Shown: piece after piece, positions 44,139-56,575 of the stretch
Numbering within the stretch: the stretch's first letter is position 1
How the letters are laid out: every line of letters starts with the position of its first letter
Origin: Mycobacterium sp.
GTDB lineage: Bacteria; Actinomycetota; Actinomycetes; Mycobacteriales; Mycobacteriaceae
Length of the DNA stretch: 58,082 nucleotides
Assembly (NCBI GenBank): GCA_023264735.1
Contig: JAHFVD010000046.1
Span: forward strand, 1-58,082
Reading direction: 5' to 3'
Made by a program: the position numbers and the translations under genes
Notes under the pieces: generated by a model
Seen by the model: the letters and a program-made list of their open reading frames with translations, nothing else
Database searches by the model: none
Told to the model about the DNA's origin: nothing

Positions 44139-45701
44139 TTAGTTCTTGCCCGGGAACTTCAGCTTGGACAGATCGAAGTCGGCCAGCCCCGGCGGCAGCT
44201 CGTTGAGCCCCTCGGGCATACCGGACAGATCGGGGAAACCACCGGGCATACCGCCGGCCAGCAGCGGATTGCGCTTCGGCGGCGTCGGTCCCCGCCCGCC
44301 CTTCTTGCCCTTCTGCTTGTTCTTGCCCTTGGCAGGCTTCTTCGACGTGCGCTTCCCGAACGGCATGCCCATCGCGCCGGCCATCTGCGACATCATCTTG
44401 CGAGCTTCGAAGAAGCGGTCGACGAGCTGATTGACCTCCGACACGTTGACGCCGGAGCCGTTGGCGATGCGCAGCCGTCGCGAGGCGTTGATGATCTTCG
44501 GGTCGGCCCGCTCCGCGGGGGTCATACCGCGGATGATCGCCTGCAGCCGGTCGAGCTGCTTGTCGTCGACAGTGGCCAGCGCGTCCTTCATCTGGCCGGC
44601 GCCAGGCAGCATGCCCAGCAGGTTGCCGATCGGGCCCATCTTGCGAATCATCAGCATCTGCTCGAGGAAGTCCTCCAGCGTCAGCTCACCGGAGCCGATC
44701 TTGGCGGCGGCTTCCTCGGCCTTCTGCTGGTCGAAGACCTGCTCGGCCTGCTCGATCAGGCTCAGCACGTCGCCCATGCCCAGGATGCGGCTGGCCATCC
44801 GGTCGGGGTGGAAGACGTCGAAGTCCTCGAGCTTCTCACCGGTCGACGCGAACAGGATCGGCACGCCGGTGACCTCGCGAACCGACAGCGCCGCGCCACC
44901 GCGGGCGTCACCGTCGAGCTTGGTCAGCACGACGCCGGTGAACCCGACACCGGCGCCGAATGCCTCGGCGGTCGCCACCGCGTCCTGGCCGATCATCGCG
45001 TCGAGGACGAACAGGGTTTCGTCGGGGCTCACGGCGTCGCGGATCGCTGCGGCCTGGGCCATCAGCACATCGTCGATGCCGAGGCGGCCCGCGGTGTCGA
45101 CGATGACGACGTCGAAGTGCTTGGACTGCGCTTCGGCCAGGCCTGCGGCCGCGACGGCGACGGGGTCACCGGGGCCGGCATTTTCGGTGTCCGCGGCATC
45201 GGGCGCGGTGCCGGGGTGCGGGGCGAAGACATTGACGCCGGCCCGCTCGCCGACGATCTTGAGCTGGTTGACCGCACCGGGCCGCTGCAGATCGCAGGCC
45301 ACCAGCAGCGGGGTGTGCCCCTGGCCCTTGAGCCATTTGGCGAGCTTGCCGGCGAGCGTGGTCTTACCGGCGCCCTGGAGGCCGGCCAGCATGATCACCG
45401 TCGGCGGGTTCTTGGCGAACGCCAGCTGACGGGTCTCGCCGCCGAGGATGCCGATGAGCTCCTCGTTGACGATCTTGACGACCTGCTGGGCAGGGTTGAG
45501 CGCGCCAGAAACCTCGGCGCCGCGCGCCCGCTCTTTGATGCGGTTGACGAAATTGCGCACGACCGGCAGTGAGACGTCGGCCTCGAGCAGCGCCAGCCGG
45601 ATCTCGCGCGTGGTGGCATCGATGTCGGCGTCGGTGAGCCGGCCCTTGCCACGCAGGCCGGTCAGCGCACCGGTCAACCGGTCGGACAGGGATTCAAACA
45701 C
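44139..45701 (-). CDS. ffh: Signal recognition particle protein Ffh
   Basis: GTPase of the SRP that hands ribosomes to FtsY at the membrane. The 520-aa protein has the N domain (MFESLSDRLTGALTGLRGKG), G domain with AGLQGAGKTTLAGKLA, DTAGRLGIDD and TKLDGDARGGAAL, and the Met-rich M domain (MLMIRKMGPIGNLLGMLPG, MMSQMAGAMGMPFGK). The Gly/Lys/Pro-rich C-terminal tail is typical of mycobacteria. Its receptor gene ftsY is also in this window. No anomalies. Confidence 0.97.
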   Translation of the reverse strand: MFESLSDRLTGALTGLRGKGRLTDADIDATTREIRLALLEADVSLPVVRNFVNRIKERARGAEVSGALNPAQQVVKIVNEELIGILGGETRQLAFAKNPPTVIMLAGLQGAGKTTLAGKLAKWLKGQGHTPLLVACDLQRPGAVNQLKIVGERAGVNVFAPHPGTAPDAADTENAGPGDPVAVAAAGLAEAQSKHFDVVIVDTAGRLGIDDVLMAQAAAIRDAVSPDETLFVLDAMIGQDAVATAEAFGAGVGFTGVVLTKLDGDARGGAALSVREVTGVPILFASTGEKLEDFDVFHPDRMASRILGMGDVLSLIEQAEQVFDQQKAEEAAAKIGSGELTLEDFLEQMLMIRKMGPIGNLLGMLPGAGQMKDALATVDDKQLDRLQAIIRGMTPAERADPKIINASRRLRIANGSGVNVSEVNQLVDRFFEARKMMSQMAGAMGMPFGKRTSKKPAKGKNKQKGKKGGRGPTPPKRNPLLAGGMPGGFPDLSGMPEGLNELPPGLADFDLSKLKFPGKN

Positions 45702-45888
45702 GAGGCAAGCCTATCTGGCGCAGCTCGGTGGCGAGATCTCCACCATGGTCGTGCCCGCGATACGAATCGCAACCCTCGTGTCGATTTCGCCAACCCTGGC
45801 AAAAATCTCCGCCCACATCCCAGGCATGTGGTATCCCTTCGAGAAGCGCAGCAAACGTGCTCCCAGGGGTCGGGCTTTGGAGGTTGGG

Positions 45889-47625
45889 GTGGGAAATCCT
45901 GTGCACGATACGAGGTCTGTTGGCAACCGCGGCAAGCGCCGGACATTGCCCGTAGTGCGATGGCTCCAGCTGGGCACCGTGGCCACCGGAATCGGGATCG
46001 CGATGCTGGCGGCCCCCGCCGCCGCGTCCGCCGACGACGGCGGGGGCTCCTCGACGGCGAGTTCTTCGCACAGTTCTGCATCCGGCGGCTCCACTGCGCG
46101 GGACACCGCGTCGGTTGAACGTCACACAACTACGGCCGGCAGTGGGCGACGCGGCGCCGGTTCGCTGGCGCCCTCAGCACGGACGACGTCCGCGAGTGCG
46201 CAGGCCACCAGTGTGCGTACCCGGCGGGCAGCGGCCGGCACTCCGCGAATCACGGCGACGGCGACAACGCCGATCCCAGCGGCACCCGCGACCGGGGCGC
46301 TGACGACGACCGCTGATCGCATCGGCGGGAGCCAAGCGCTCCAGTCGATCTCCGACGCGCTGCAGCAGGCGCTGGCGAGTGCGGCAAACAAGCTCGCCAA
46401 CGAGCCGCCCACCCCGATCAACAGGCTCCTGCGGGAGGGCGTGTACCTGATCCAGCGCACCCTGTTTCCGGCCAGCGTCGGGGTGATCACCACGCCGATT
46501 AAGGTGCCGCTGTACTTCCAGACGATCGACAACGCCGGAACCCAGAAGCTCGGGATCTATGTCTCGATCGGCTACGGCGCGCCACCCCAGCTCTTCGAAT
46601 TCGACACCGGCGCCGGAGGTTTCTACGCGGCCTACGCTTCGGTGGGGCCGGCCCCGTCCCCGTGGTGGGGCAGCAACGTCACGACCACGACCCAGCAAGT
46701 GCAAGACTCGTACGACAGCGGCCTCAGTTACAGCGGCTACGCGGCGATCGGGACGGTATCGCTGTACACAGTGGGAAGCTCAACTCCGCTGGTTACCAGC
46801 GGGCAGGTCACCGTCGGCCAGATCGACACAATAACCAATAAGGACGGCCAACAGGTGTGGTCGCCGATAGGTAGCGTCGCACCCCCCATCGACAACGCGT
46901 TCTACGGCGACTTCGGGATGGCCCCGACGTATCAGGCCAACGGGATCGACCAAGTCATCGCGCAACTGACATTCGGTCGAGGCGTCAAGGCCGGCTACCT
47001 CGTCCACGTGGATCCCGATACCGGCGAGGCCTGGATGCAGATCGGGTTGACAAACAACAACATTGCGAACTCGCAGGGCATGTACTTCCCGATGCTGGCC
47101 GACCCCAAGGCGTCGGACGGCCAGACGTTCCCCAACAGTGGCCTGCACTTCTACGGACTGCAGCTGTTCAACGCGACGATCAACATCATCGACAAGGACG
47201 GCACGCTGTTGATCAACACGCCGCTCGTCGGTATCACCCCGGACACCGGCGCGACCACCACACTGCACAACACGAACTTGAGTCCCCCGCCCTATGCGGA
47301 GAGATACAACTCGATCATCGAAGGTGACGCCGGCGGCGGGGAGACAGTCTCGAAGCTGAAAAAGGGTATGTTGTTCTGGCTCAGCGGAAACACGACGGGT
47401 CAAACCCCGGTTCGATACTTCCAGTTCGTCACAACCGACGACCAGAATGCGGGCAAGGTCAAGGTGCAGAATCCCACCGCGGACGATGTCGTCGACCCTA
47501 GCAAGGCCGAGTCGTACTACCTGAACACCGGTATCTCACTGTTCTACGAGTACGACGTCGTGTATTACCTTGGCACCACAGCGGGTAACGGCACGCTCGG
47601 TTTGATCCCGCAGAAAAGCAGCTAG
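45889..47625 (+). CDS. Secreted pepsin-like aspartic protease, PecA/PE_PGRS35-type domain without PE
   Basis: 578 aa from GTG 45889 (GGAGG five bases ahead; the open frame upstream lacks signals). The N-region [20 protein letters not shown] leads into a signal peptide ending PAAASA-DD. Residues 50-140 are a Ser/Thr/Ala-rich linker. The catalytic domain starts near 195 and has two active aspartates: Asp239 in FEFDTGAGG and Asp452 in ITPDTGATT, the arrangement of retroviral/pepsin-like proteases and of mycobacterial PecA (PE_PGRS35). PecA reaches the surface by ESX-5 through its PE domain; here a Sec signal replaces PE. It ends in the CTAG shared with glnD. Substrate unknown. Confidence 0.82.
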   Translation: MGNPVHDTRSVGNRGKRRTLPVVRWLQLGTVATGIGIAMLAAPAAASADDGGGSSTASSSHSSASGGSTARDTASVERHTTTAGSGRRGAGSLAPSARTTSASAQATSVRTRRAAAGTPRITATATTPIPAAPATGALTTTADRIGGSQALQSISDALQQALASAANKLANEPPTPINRLLREGVYLIQRTLFPASVGVITTPIKVPLYFQTIDNAGTQKLGIYVSIGYGAPPQLFEFDTGAGGFYAAYASVGPAPSPWWGSNVTTTTQQVQDSYDSGLSYSGYAAIGTVSLYTVGSSTPLVTSGQVTVGQIDTITNKDGQQVWSPIGSVAPPIDNAFYGDFGMAPTYQANGIDQVIAQLTFGRGVKAGYLVHVDPDTGEAWMQIGLTNNNIANSQGMYFPMLADPKASDGQTFPNSGLHFYGLQLFNATINIIDKDGTLLINTPLVGITPDTGATTTLHNTNLSPPPYAERYNSIIEGDAGGGETVSKLKKGMLFWLSGNTTGQTPVRYFQFVTTDDQNAGKVKVQNPTADDVVDPSKAESYYLNTGISLFYEYDVVYYLGTTAGNGTLGLIPQKSS

Positions 47626-50105
47626 CTCGCTTCCACCACGGGCTGGGCCGGCGGCGGTGTCGGCAGCACCGCATAAAGCTCACTTTCGAGCTGCTTGCGG
47701 ACGTCGTCGACGGAATCCAGGTCCTGCACCGAGATCCCGAACGCGTCGACCACCGACGAACCCAGTGTTGTGATCTTGGCCCACGCGATATCCGCTGCGG
47801 CGCGTTCGAAAACCCCGGTGAGCAGCGCCAGCAGTCCAGTGCGGTCGGTGGTACGGATCTCGACGATCAGCTGGCCCTCGCCGCTGCCGTCGTGCCACAG
47901 GATGCGCGGTGGGGCGGGTACGGCGTTGATCGGCACCGCAGGCTTGTGTTCTCCGACTCGGCCGGTGCCGTACTGCGTGGCTTCCCGGTCGCGCTTCTCC
48001 AACGCGGCGATGACGTCGAGCTCGCCGTCCAACGCGAGGATGAACTGTTGGCGCAGTAGCCCCGCTTCGGGCGGCGCACCGAAATGCGGTGACACCACGA
48101 AGGTATTGATCGCCGACCCGCCAGCGCTGTTGACCGATGCCGAATGCACTCGCAGTGAGTTGAGCGCGAGCACGCCGGCCGCTTTGGACAGCAGGCCCCT
48201 CCGGTCGGGTGCGATGATCGCCACATTGTAGGTGTGGGTGCTCTCCCCCGGCGCCATCTCGACGTGCACGCCACGGTCAGCGGCGAGCGAAAGATGATGT
48301 GGGTCAATCGGATCCGCCTGTGGCAGTGATTCGCCGGCCAACACCAGCCGGCAGCGCCGGACCAGGTCGCCGATCAGCGAGGCTTTCCAATCGCCCCACA
48401 CACCGGGCCCGGTGGCCAGCGAATCCGCCTCGGCCAGGGCATCGAGCAATTCGAGCAGCACCGGGTCGCCGCCGAGCACGTCGATGACACGAGCGATGGT
48501 CAGGGGGTCCTGCAGATCGCGGCGCGTCGCGGTGTCGGGCAGCAACAGGTGATAGCGCACGATCGCGGAGAGCAGATCGATGTCCGACGGCCACAGACCC
48601 AGCCGGGTGCCAACCTGCACGGCCAAATCGGCACCGATCACGCTGTGGTCTCCGCCGCGGCCCTTGCCGATGTCGTGCAGCAGAGCGCCGAGCACCAATA
48701 GGTCAGGACGCGAGACGCGGGTGGTGAAAGCGCTTGCCCGCGAGACAGTCTCGACAAGATGCCGGTCGACGGTCCAGATGTGGACAACATCGCGCGGCGG
48801 AAGGTCGCGCACGGCTCCCCACTCAGGGAACAGCCGCCCCCACAATCCGGTCCGGTCGAGCGCCTCGACGGTGGCCACCGTCGTCGGGCCGGCGGCCAGC
48901 AGCACCAGCAGGTCCTTGAGCGCGTCGCGGGGCCACGGCGTGCGCAGCTCGGGAGCCGAAGCCGCCAGCCGGCTCAGCGTCGAGCCTGAGATCGGCAACC
49001 CGGTGGTCGCCGAGGCGGCCGCCACCCGCAGGATCAGGCCAGGATCACGCTCCGGGCGGGCGTCGCGGGCCAGGATCACCTCACCGGCGAGCTCCACCAC
49101 ACCTTCGTCGAGCGGGCGGCGCGTGGGCCGGCGTAGTACCGAAAGTCCGCGTTTGGGAAGCGCATTGCCCGCAGTGCGCAGCCCGGCGTCCACGTAGTAG
49201 CTGATCGTGCGCGCCCCGTCGGAGAGCACCCGGGCCAGATCGAAACGGTCGCCGATGCGCAGCGCCGCCCCGATTTCGTCGGCGAACTGGGCCAGCAGCT
49301 GGTCGCGGCCACGCTTGGAGGACCGATGCAGTTCGGTGCGCACGTTCAGCAGCGCCAGGTGCGCCTCGCCCAGCGATCCGGTCGGCGAGGCCAGTGACTG
49401 GCTCGGGTACACGTCGGCCAGCTGAGCGATGGCCAGGGCGTTGAGGAGTTGGACGTCGCGCAGCCCGCCGCGGCCGCACTTGAGGTCCGGCTCGGCGCGG
49501 TGCGCGATCTGCCCGCTGCGGTCCCAGCGTGCCTTGGTGTGTTCGACGAGTTCGTCGAACCGGGAGGCGATTCCGGTGCGCCACTGGCGCCGGGCGCCAC
49601 CGATGAGCAGTTGGGACAGCTCGGAGTCGCCGGCGATATGCCGCACCTCGAGCATCGCCAAGCCTGCCGAGATGTCCTCGCTGGCCACCGTGAGGGCTTC
49701 GGGCACGGTGCGGACACTGTGATCGAGGCGAATATTGGCGTCCCACAACGGATACCACAGCAGTTCGGCCACCTGCGTGACGATGTCCGCGGGCATATTG
49801 TCGTGCAGCAGCATGAGATCGAGGTCGGAGTAGGGCACGAATTCGCGGCGACCCAGTCCGCCGGTGGCGACGATCGCGAATCCACTGGTGGGGGTGATCC
49901 CGATCTCGGTGGCCTTGGTGGACAACCAGAATTCGTGCAGATCGAGCAGGGCGTCCCGCAGGGCGGCCGAATCGAGTTGGCGCTGACCGCCTTCCAGGAG
50001 CTGCTGACAGGCCTTGGCCAGATCCTTGGCGGGCTTAGACGAGCCCGCCGCCGGTGCCTCCCATCGGGAAGCGCCGGCGGCGGAATCTCTTGATCGTTGT
50101 GTCAT
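47622..50105 (-). CDS. glnD: PII nucleotidylyltransferase / GlnD
   Basis: 827-aa sensor of glutamine that modifies PII; in actinobacteria it adenylylates GlnK/GlnB at Tyr51. The transferase domain has [21 protein letters not shown] near residue 80, the HD hydrolase domain [15 protein letters not shown] near 470, and two ACT domains at the end ([17 protein letters not shown] and [18 protein letters not shown]). It is the last gene of amt-glnB-glnD, 77 bp after glnB. Its stop overlaps the convergent protease stop (CTAG). Regulated with the operon by GlnR (inference from boxes at 51975-52022). Confidence 0.95.
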   Translation of the reverse strand: MTQRSRDSAAGASRWEAPAAGSSKPAKDLAKACQQLLEGGQRQLDSAALRDALLDLHEFWLSTKATEIGITPTSGFAIVATGGLGRREFVPYSDLDLMLLHDNMPADIVTQVAELLWYPLWDANIRLDHSVRTVPEALTVASEDISAGLAMLEVRHIAGDSELSQLLIGGARRQWRTGIASRFDELVEHTKARWDRSGQIAHRAEPDLKCGRGGLRDVQLLNALAIAQLADVYPSQSLASPTGSLGEAHLALLNVRTELHRSSKRGRDQLLAQFADEIGAALRIGDRFDLARVLSDGARTISYYVDAGLRTAGNALPKRGLSVLRRPTRRPLDEGVVELAGEVILARDARPERDPGLILRVAAASATTGLPISGSTLSRLAASAPELRTPWPRDALKDLLVLLAAGPTTVATVEALDRTGLWGRLFPEWGAVRDLPPRDVVHIWTVDRHLVETVSRASAFTTRVSRPDLLVLGALLHDIGKGRGGDHSVIGADLAVQVGTRLGLWPSDIDLLSAIVRYHLLLPDTATRRDLQDPLTIARVIDVLGGDPVLLELLDALAEADSLATGPGVWGDWKASLIGDLVRRCRLVLAGESLPQADPIDPHHLSLAADRGVHVEMAPGESTHTYNVAIIAPDRRGLLSKAAGVLALNSLRVHSASVNSAGGSAINTFVVSPHFGAPPEAGLLRQQFILALDGELDVIAALEKRDREATQYGTGRVGEHKPAVPINAVPAPPRILWHDGSGEGQLIVEIRTTDRTGLLALLTGVFERAAADIAWAKITTLGSSVVDAFGISVQDLDSVDDVRKQLESELYAVLPTPPPAQPVVEAS

Positions 50106-50182
50106 CTCAGTCCTCCCACGGCCGACCCTCGAACTAACGCGCCTATTCGGTGTGGCCGCAAGAAGACGTCACATCGGATGCG

Positions 50183-51882
<1,700 letters not shown>

Positions 51883-51974
51883 TCGCAGTTTCTCCTTCAC
51901 CCATGCCACGGTTAGGCACCGTTGACCTAGGCCAAGACAATGCGCAGTGGTTGTTTCAGCTACGACGCCTAGAT

Positions 51975-52022
51975 GTTTCGCGTGTGTGAACGGATTGGCA
52001 GTCTGCGTTTCGCTGGTGTTAC
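51975..52022 (-). promoter_or_regulatory. Two GlnR-type boxes upstream of amt-glnB-glnD
   Basis: On the minus strand GTAAC-n6-GAAAC (52022-52007) and TTCAC-n6-GAAAC (51990-51975). The published actinobacterial GlnR motif is gTnAC-n6-GaAAC; the first box is exact, the second differs at one base. They are 32 bp apart, about three helical turns, so bound proteins would sit on the same face. GlnR activation of amtB-glnK-glnD is established in M. smegmatis. The distance to the amt start leaves room for a promoter. Confidence 0.75.
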
Positions 52023-52059
52023 ATCCCGCAATTCGTGCCGCTGAGAAGGGATTTGCGGG

Positions 52060-53424
52060 CTATCCGAGCAGCGCGTCGACGAAGGCTGCCGGCTCGAATG
52101 GCGCCAGATCATCAGGGCCTTCGCCCAAGCCGACCAGCTTCACCGGTACACCCAGTTCCTGCTGCACGCGGAAGACAATGCCGCCCTTGGCCGTGCCGTC
52201 GAGCTTGGTCAGCACCACCCCAGTGATCTCGACGACGTCAGCGAAGACCCGAGCCTGTGCCAGTCCGTTCTGCCCGATCGTCGCGTCGAGGACGAGGAGA
52301 ACCTCGTCGACGGCAGCCCGCTTGCTCACCACTCGCTTGACCTTGCCGAGTTCGTCCATCAGACCGGTCTTGGTGTGCAATCGGCCCGCGGTGTCGATGA
52401 CGACGACGTCGGCACCCGACTCGATGCCCTTGTCCACCGAATCGAAGGCCACCGAGGCCGGGTCGGCACCCTCGGCGCCACGGACCACCTCAGCGCCGAC
52501 CCGCGACGCCCAGCTCTGCAATTGGTCGGCGGCGGCCGCCCGGAAGGTGTCGGCGGCGCCGAGGACGACCCGGCGCCCGTCGGCAACCAGGACGCGGGCC
52601 AGCTTGCCGACCGTGGTGGTCTTGCCGGTCCCGTTGACGCCGACGACCAGCAGCACCGACGGCTTGTTGGCATGCGGCAACGCCTTGACCGAGCGGTCCA
52701 GGCCGGGGTTCAACTCGGCGATCAGCACGTCGCGCAACACCGCGCGGGCGTCAGCCTCGGTGCGCACGGTGCTGCTGGCCAGCCGGCTGCGCAGTTGTTC
52801 GATCACCGAGGCGGTGACCACCGGTCCGAGGTCGGCGATCAGCAGGGTGTCCTCGACCTCTTCCCAGGACGCCTCGTCCAGGTCGCCACCGCCGAGCAGG
52901 CCGAGCATGCTGCGGCCGAGCGCGTTCTGCGATTTGGCCAGGCGTCCGCGCAGGCGCTCAAGGCGGCCTTCGGCCGGCGCGATGGCGTCGAGGTCGGGGG
53001 CGGCCGGGGCCGGCGGTTCCGGCTCGACCGGCGGGGCGGGCGGGGCGACCGGGGCTGCCGGAGTTTCGAGGACTGGCTCGACCTTCGGCTCCTCGACCAC
53101 CGGCGGCTCGGGCAGCCGCACATCGGCGATCGGGCGCTTGACCGAGTCGCGCGGTAGCGCTGCGTCGTCACCGACCCCGGGCAGTCCGACGGTGTCGATT
53201 CTCGAGTCGCTTCGCTCCTGCCCGCCGGTGTCCACCGTGGGCGACTGGCTGAATGAAATGCCTGTCGAGGCGGTGTATCCGCCGGATCGGTCGATCGGTG
53301 TGGGACCCTCTGAGCTGGGGCGCAGACTGATCTGACGCCGCCGGAACCGCACCAGCCCGACGACGATTGCAGCGACGACCAGGACAGCGATGACCGCTAT
53401 AGCGATCCAGAGACCCTCTGACAC
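52060..53424 (-). CDS. ftsY: Signal recognition particle receptor FtsY
   Basis: 454-aa SRP receptor. Residues 5-25 form a membrane anchor ([20 protein letters not shown]), followed by a 100-residue Pro/Glu-rich linker, then the NG domain: [31 protein letters not shown], and [13 protein letters not shown]. It ends with [12 protein letters not shown]. It works with Ffh, encoded about 7 kb away. In M. tuberculosis smc follows directly; here idi2 and fadD separate them. Confidence 0.96.
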   Translation of the reverse strand: MSEGLWIAIAVIAVLVVAAIVVGLVRFRRRQISLRPSSEGPTPIDRSGGYTASTGISFSQSPTVDTGGQERSDSRIDTVGLPGVGDDAALPRDSVKRPIADVRLPEPPVVEEPKVEPVLETPAAPVAPPAPPVEPEPPAPAAPDLDAIAPAEGRLERLRGRLAKSQNALGRSMLGLLGGGDLDEASWEEVEDTLLIADLGPVVTASVIEQLRSRLASSTVRTEADARAVLRDVLIAELNPGLDRSVKALPHANKPSVLLVVGVNGTGKTTTVGKLARVLVADGRRVVLGAADTFRAAAADQLQSWASRVGAEVVRGAEGADPASVAFDSVDKGIESGADVVVIDTAGRLHTKTGLMDELGKVKRVVSKRAAVDEVLLVLDATIGQNGLAQARVFADVVEITGVVLTKLDGTAKGGIVFRVQQELGVPVKLVGLGEGPDDLAPFEPAAFVDALLG

Positions 53425-53484
53425 CGTGCCATTGTTTCAGGGCACGGAGCGGGCCTGCGTCAGCCCTGGGCAACGGGGTACCTG

Positions 53485-54537
53485 ATGACGATGGACCAGA
53501 CCGGCATGGTCAGCCGCAAGGTGCGCCACATCGACGCCTGCCTGCACGGGCCCGTCGCCTACGAAACGGTGACCACCGGCTTCGAGCGCTACCGGCTGCC
53601 CTACAACGCCCTGACCCAGACCAGCCTCGCCGCCGTGGACCTGAGCACCACATTCCTGGGCGCCCCGCTGCGCGCACCCGTTCTCATCGGGGCGATGACC
53701 GGCGGAGCCGAGCTGTCCCGCACAATCAACCGCAACCTCGCCGAGGCCGCCCAGAAGCTCGGGATCGGCATGATGCTCGGTTCGCAGCGCATCATGCTCG
53801 ACGACAACACTGCCGCTGCCAGCTTCGAAGTCCGCGAGCTCGCGCCCGACGTCTTGCTGATCGGCAATATCGGGCTGGCTCAACTCTCCGATGCCCTGGT
53901 ACCCAAATTGGCGGCCGCACTGGATCGGATCGGTGCTGACGCGCTGGCTGTGCACACCAACCCCCTGCAGGAAGCCATGCAGGACAACGGCGACACCGAC
54001 TTCAGCGGCTCGCTGGAGCGCTTACGCCGCCTGGCCGAGGATCTCCCCTACCCGGTGCTGGTCAAGGAAGTCGGCCACGGCATCGGCGCCGCGGCCGCCG
54101 AACGACTGCGCGGCATGGCGATCGCCGCGGTCGACGTCGCCGGTGCCGGCGGGACCTCTTGGGCGCGGGTGGAGCAGCTCGTGCGCTACGGCGAGGTGCG
54201 CGACCCGGAGATCGCCGAATGGGGAGTTCCAACGGCCCAAGCGCTCGCCGAGGTGCACGCGACGCTGCCGGGCATGCCGCTGGTGGCCTCCGGTGGCATC
54301 CGCACCGGGCTGGACGCCGCCAAGGCGCTGATGATGGGCGCCGACGTGGTGGCGCTGGCCCGGCCGCTGCTGGCCCCTGCCATCGAGTCACCCGCAGCGG
54401 CGCTGGACACGCTGCACCGGTTCATCGAGGAGCTGCGGATCTGCCTGCACGGCTGCGGGGTTGCCGACCTGGCCGCGCTCCAATCCCTTTACGCCCAAAC
54501 CGAGACTCCCTCGAGGCCGTGGAGGCATCAGCTATAA
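53485..54537 (+). CDS. fni: Type II isopentenyl-diphosphate isomerase (FMN/NADPH-dependent)
   Basis: 350-aa flavoenzyme interconverting IPP and DMAPP, the building blocks of isoprenoids (menaquinone, polyprenyl phosphate, carotenoids). Motifs: [11 protein letters not shown], the FMN loop [62 protein letters not shown] and [32 protein letters not shown]. tuberculosis uses an unrelated type I enzyme. It stands alone, reading away from ftsY, with no carotenoid genes nearby; an acquired gene is likely. Confidence 0.93.
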   Translation: MTMDQTGMVSRKVRHIDACLHGPVAYETVTTGFERYRLPYNALTQTSLAAVDLSTTFLGAPLRAPVLIGAMTGGAELSRTINRNLAEAAQKLGIGMMLGSQRIMLDDNTAAASFEVRELAPDVLLIGNIGLAQLSDALVPKLAAALDRIGADALAVHTNPLQEAMQDNGDTDFSGSLERLRRLAEDLPYPVLVKEVGHGIGAAAAERLRGMAIAAVDVAGAGGTSWARVEQLVRYGEVRDPEIAEWGVPTAQALAEVHATLPGMPLVASGGIRTGLDAAKALMMGADVVALARPLLAPAIESPAAALDTLHRFIEELRICLHGCGVADLAALQSLYAQTETPSRPWRHQL

Positions 54538-54546
54538 GGGACAGCG

Positions 54547-54612
54547 ATGTCAGAGAAGCGGAAGATGTATGACCGGCCATTCCGTTAGGGGGCTGTGCGG
54601 ATCGTGGCACCT
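54547..54612 (+). pseudogene. 5' scrap of an IS3-family transposase OrfA with a nonsense mutation
   Basis: After AAGGGA and 5 bases, ATG 54547 opens MSEKRKMYDRPFR, typical of IS3-family OrfA starts (usually EKRxxYDxEFRE). Codon 14 is TAG where the family has Glu (GAG), and reading on in the same frame gives GAVRIVA, again OrfA-like. Similarity is lost after about 22 codons. So one base change (G to T) plus truncation inactivated it. Confidence 0.6.
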
Positions 54613-54637
54613 AATTCGCCAAGAACACACTTCCGCC

Positions 54638-54760
54638 ATGTTCTCGGGAACGCGCTACGCAATGAACGGGGATGTGGGCGTCGCCCATCGCGCCCCACGC
54701 GAAGGTCCTCGCGACATCGTCATCGTCCCGAACTGGTTCACCAAGTGCCTCATTTCCTAG
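54638..54760 (+). pseudogene. N-terminal scrap of an alpha/beta-hydrolase (adenylate-cyclase-associated type)
   Basis: ATG 54638 to stop 54760, 40 codons. MFSGTRYAMNGDVGVAHRA followed by EGPRDIVIVPNWFTK resembles the start of mycobacterial hydrolase/cyclase proteins (TRYARSGDVxIAYQVxGxGPxDLVxVPG). The remaining 250 or more residues are absent. Decayed gene inferred. Confidence 0.45.
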
Positions 54761-54820
54761 TCGAGATTCAAGCTGAAAGCACGAAGGGGCTGGCACTTAC
54801 GCGCAATCATGTCTTGCCTA

Positions 54821-56575
54821 TCAGTCCGCGTAGAGCGCGTCGATCTCCGCGGCGTACTTCGCATGGATCGGCTTGCGTTTGAGCTTCATGGTCGGGGTCA
54901 GCTCCTCGCCGCCCATCTCCCAGTCGACCGATAGGATCGTGAACCGCTTGATCTGCTCGACCCGTGACAAGTACGAATTGGCGCTCTCGACGCCGCGGGC
55001 GACCTCGGCGTACACGCCGAGGTCTTGCGCCAGAATCGCGGCCGAGGCGTCGGCGAGGCCGTGCTGCTGGGCCCATTGGGCACTGACATCTGGATCGAGC
55101 ACGAGAAGCGCGACGTTGTAGGACCGCCTGTCTCCGATGCAGATCGCCTGCCCGATAAGGGGACTCGATGCCTTCAGCTTCTGCTCGATGTTCGCCGGCG
55201 ACATGTTCTTGCCGGCCGCGTTGATGATCAGCTCCTTCTTGCGGTCGACGATCGTTACGTAACCGTCCTCGTCGATCGTCGCGACATCGCCGGTGTGCAT
55301 CCAACCCTCTGCGTCGACCGCCTCCGCGGTCCTTTCCGGATCCTTGCGGTAGCCCTTCATCACCAGCGGGCCGCGCGCCAGCAGTTCCCCGTCGTCGAGC
55401 AGTTTGAGCTCGATGCCCGGGATCGCCTTACCCACGGTGCCGATCCGGACGTCGTCGAGCGGGTTGATCGTCGCGAGGCACGACAGCTCCGTCATGCCCC
55501 ACACTTCGCCGATCGACAGCCCCAGCGCGCCGAAGTACTCCAGCACCGCGGGCGGGATCGGGGCCGCGCCAGATACGAGCCATCGCGCTTGGTCGAGTCC
55601 GAGTCGCCCGCGCACGCCCGCCTTCACCTCTTCGGAAAGCACGGTCGGGTCGGCGATCCCCTTGGCCTCCAGGGCGGCTTTGATCTTCTCCCAGATGCGC
55701 GGCACGGTGTTCCACGCGCTCGGACGGACATCAGGCAGGACACCGACCACCTGCCTCACATCCGCGACCGCGGTGATCGTCGCGCCGAACATGATGCTCG
55801 GGTAGTAATGCGAGAGCCACCGGTCCGCGATATGGGCCGACGGGAGATGGGAAATGCCGCGCCCGAAGGCCGGAAACGGGATCACCGCAGCGCAGCCCCG
55901 GTTCTCAGCCATGATCGAGGCGTGCGTGAGCTGGACACCCTTCGGCGGCCCCGTCGTACCGGACGTGTAAACCAGCGTCACCACGTCCTCCGGCTCGACG
56001 GCGCGCCACGCTCCGTCGAAGTCAAAATCGTCTCGACGCAGCGTTTCGAGGTCTGCGAGCGAGAGGGTGCCCTCAACCGCGGCGTCGACGAGGACCACAT
56101 GCTCGAGGAGCGGAGCGTCCGCCGCGCGGATCACGTCGAGGAACTGGCGCTCGCACACGACGACCCTGTTATCGGCGTTCGAGAACAGGTAGCTGATCTG
56201 ATCTACCGCGGAGGTGTCGTATATCGAGAACGGCGTCGCGCCGAGGTGCATCGCGGCAGTGTCCACGAGATTGAACTCCGGCCGGTTGGTCATCATCAAT
56301 GCGACCGTGTCCCCACGGCCGACACCCAGCGCGGCCAGCCCGCCGGCGATCCGGCGAACCCGCTCGGCGTACTCTGCCCAACTGATCTCAACCCCGCCGC
56401 CGGGCGTCCTGAGCGCCACCGCCTCCGGCCTCTCAGCCGCTGTGATCTGGAACGCCCCACACAGCGTGGACGCCTCGAATGACCGGGGAAGCGCGCCGGT
56501 GCCCATGCTCGGCCCGCCGAGCGCCTCATCCTCGCTGACCTTTGCCACCGGGCAAGTTTCCCACTTGCTGACCAT
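54821..56575 (-). CDS. Long-chain fatty-acid--CoA ligase / acyl-AMP ligase (FadD family)
   Basis: 584-aa ANL-superfamily enzyme activating fatty acids via acyl-AMP. Motifs in order: VTLVYTSGTTGPPKGVQLTHAS (P-loop A3), SAWNTVPRIWEKIKAALE (a long-chain FadD feature), GEVWGMTELSC (A5), GWMHTGDVATIDEDGYVTIVDRKKELI (A7-A8) and LTPTMKLKRKPIHAKY with the C-terminal catalytic Lys. Closest in feel to FadD11/FadD15-like AMP-forming ligases. It has no partner genes and lies among transposon scraps between ftsY and smc, where M. tuberculosis has no fadD; horizontal acquisition is likely. The first 15 residues are uncertain. Confidence 0.92.
   Translation of the reverse strand: MVSKWETCPVAKVSEDEALGGPSMGTGALPRSFEASTLCGAFQITAAERPEAVALRTPGGGVEISWAEYAERVRRIAGGLAALGVGRGDTVALMMTNRPEFNLVDTAAMHLGATPFSIYDTSAVDQISYLFSNADNRVVVCERQFLDVIRAADAPLLEHVVLVDAAVEGTLSLADLETLRRDDFDFDGAWRAVEPEDVVTLVYTSGTTGPPKGVQLTHASIMAENRGCAAVIPFPAFGRGISHLPSAHIADRWLSHYYPSIMFGATITAVADVRQVVGVLPDVRPSAWNTVPRIWEKIKAALEAKGIADPTVLSEEVKAGVRGRLGLDQARWLVSGAAPIPPAVLEYFGALGLSIGEVWGMTELSCLATINPLDDVRIGTVGKAIPGIELKLLDDGELLARGPLVMKGYRKDPERTAEAVDAEGWMHTGDVATIDEDGYVTIVDRKKELIINAAGKNMSPANIEQKLKASSPLIGQAICIGDRRSYNVALLVLDPDVSAQWAQQHGLADASAAILAQDLGVYAEVARGVESANSYLSRVEQIKRFTILSVDWEMGGEELTPTMKLKRKPIHAKYAAEIDALYAD

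Noticed and set aside
54880..56482. Long plus-strand frame opposite fadD
   Set aside because: His/Arg-rich mirror frame without a start signal; fadD motifs occupy the other strand.
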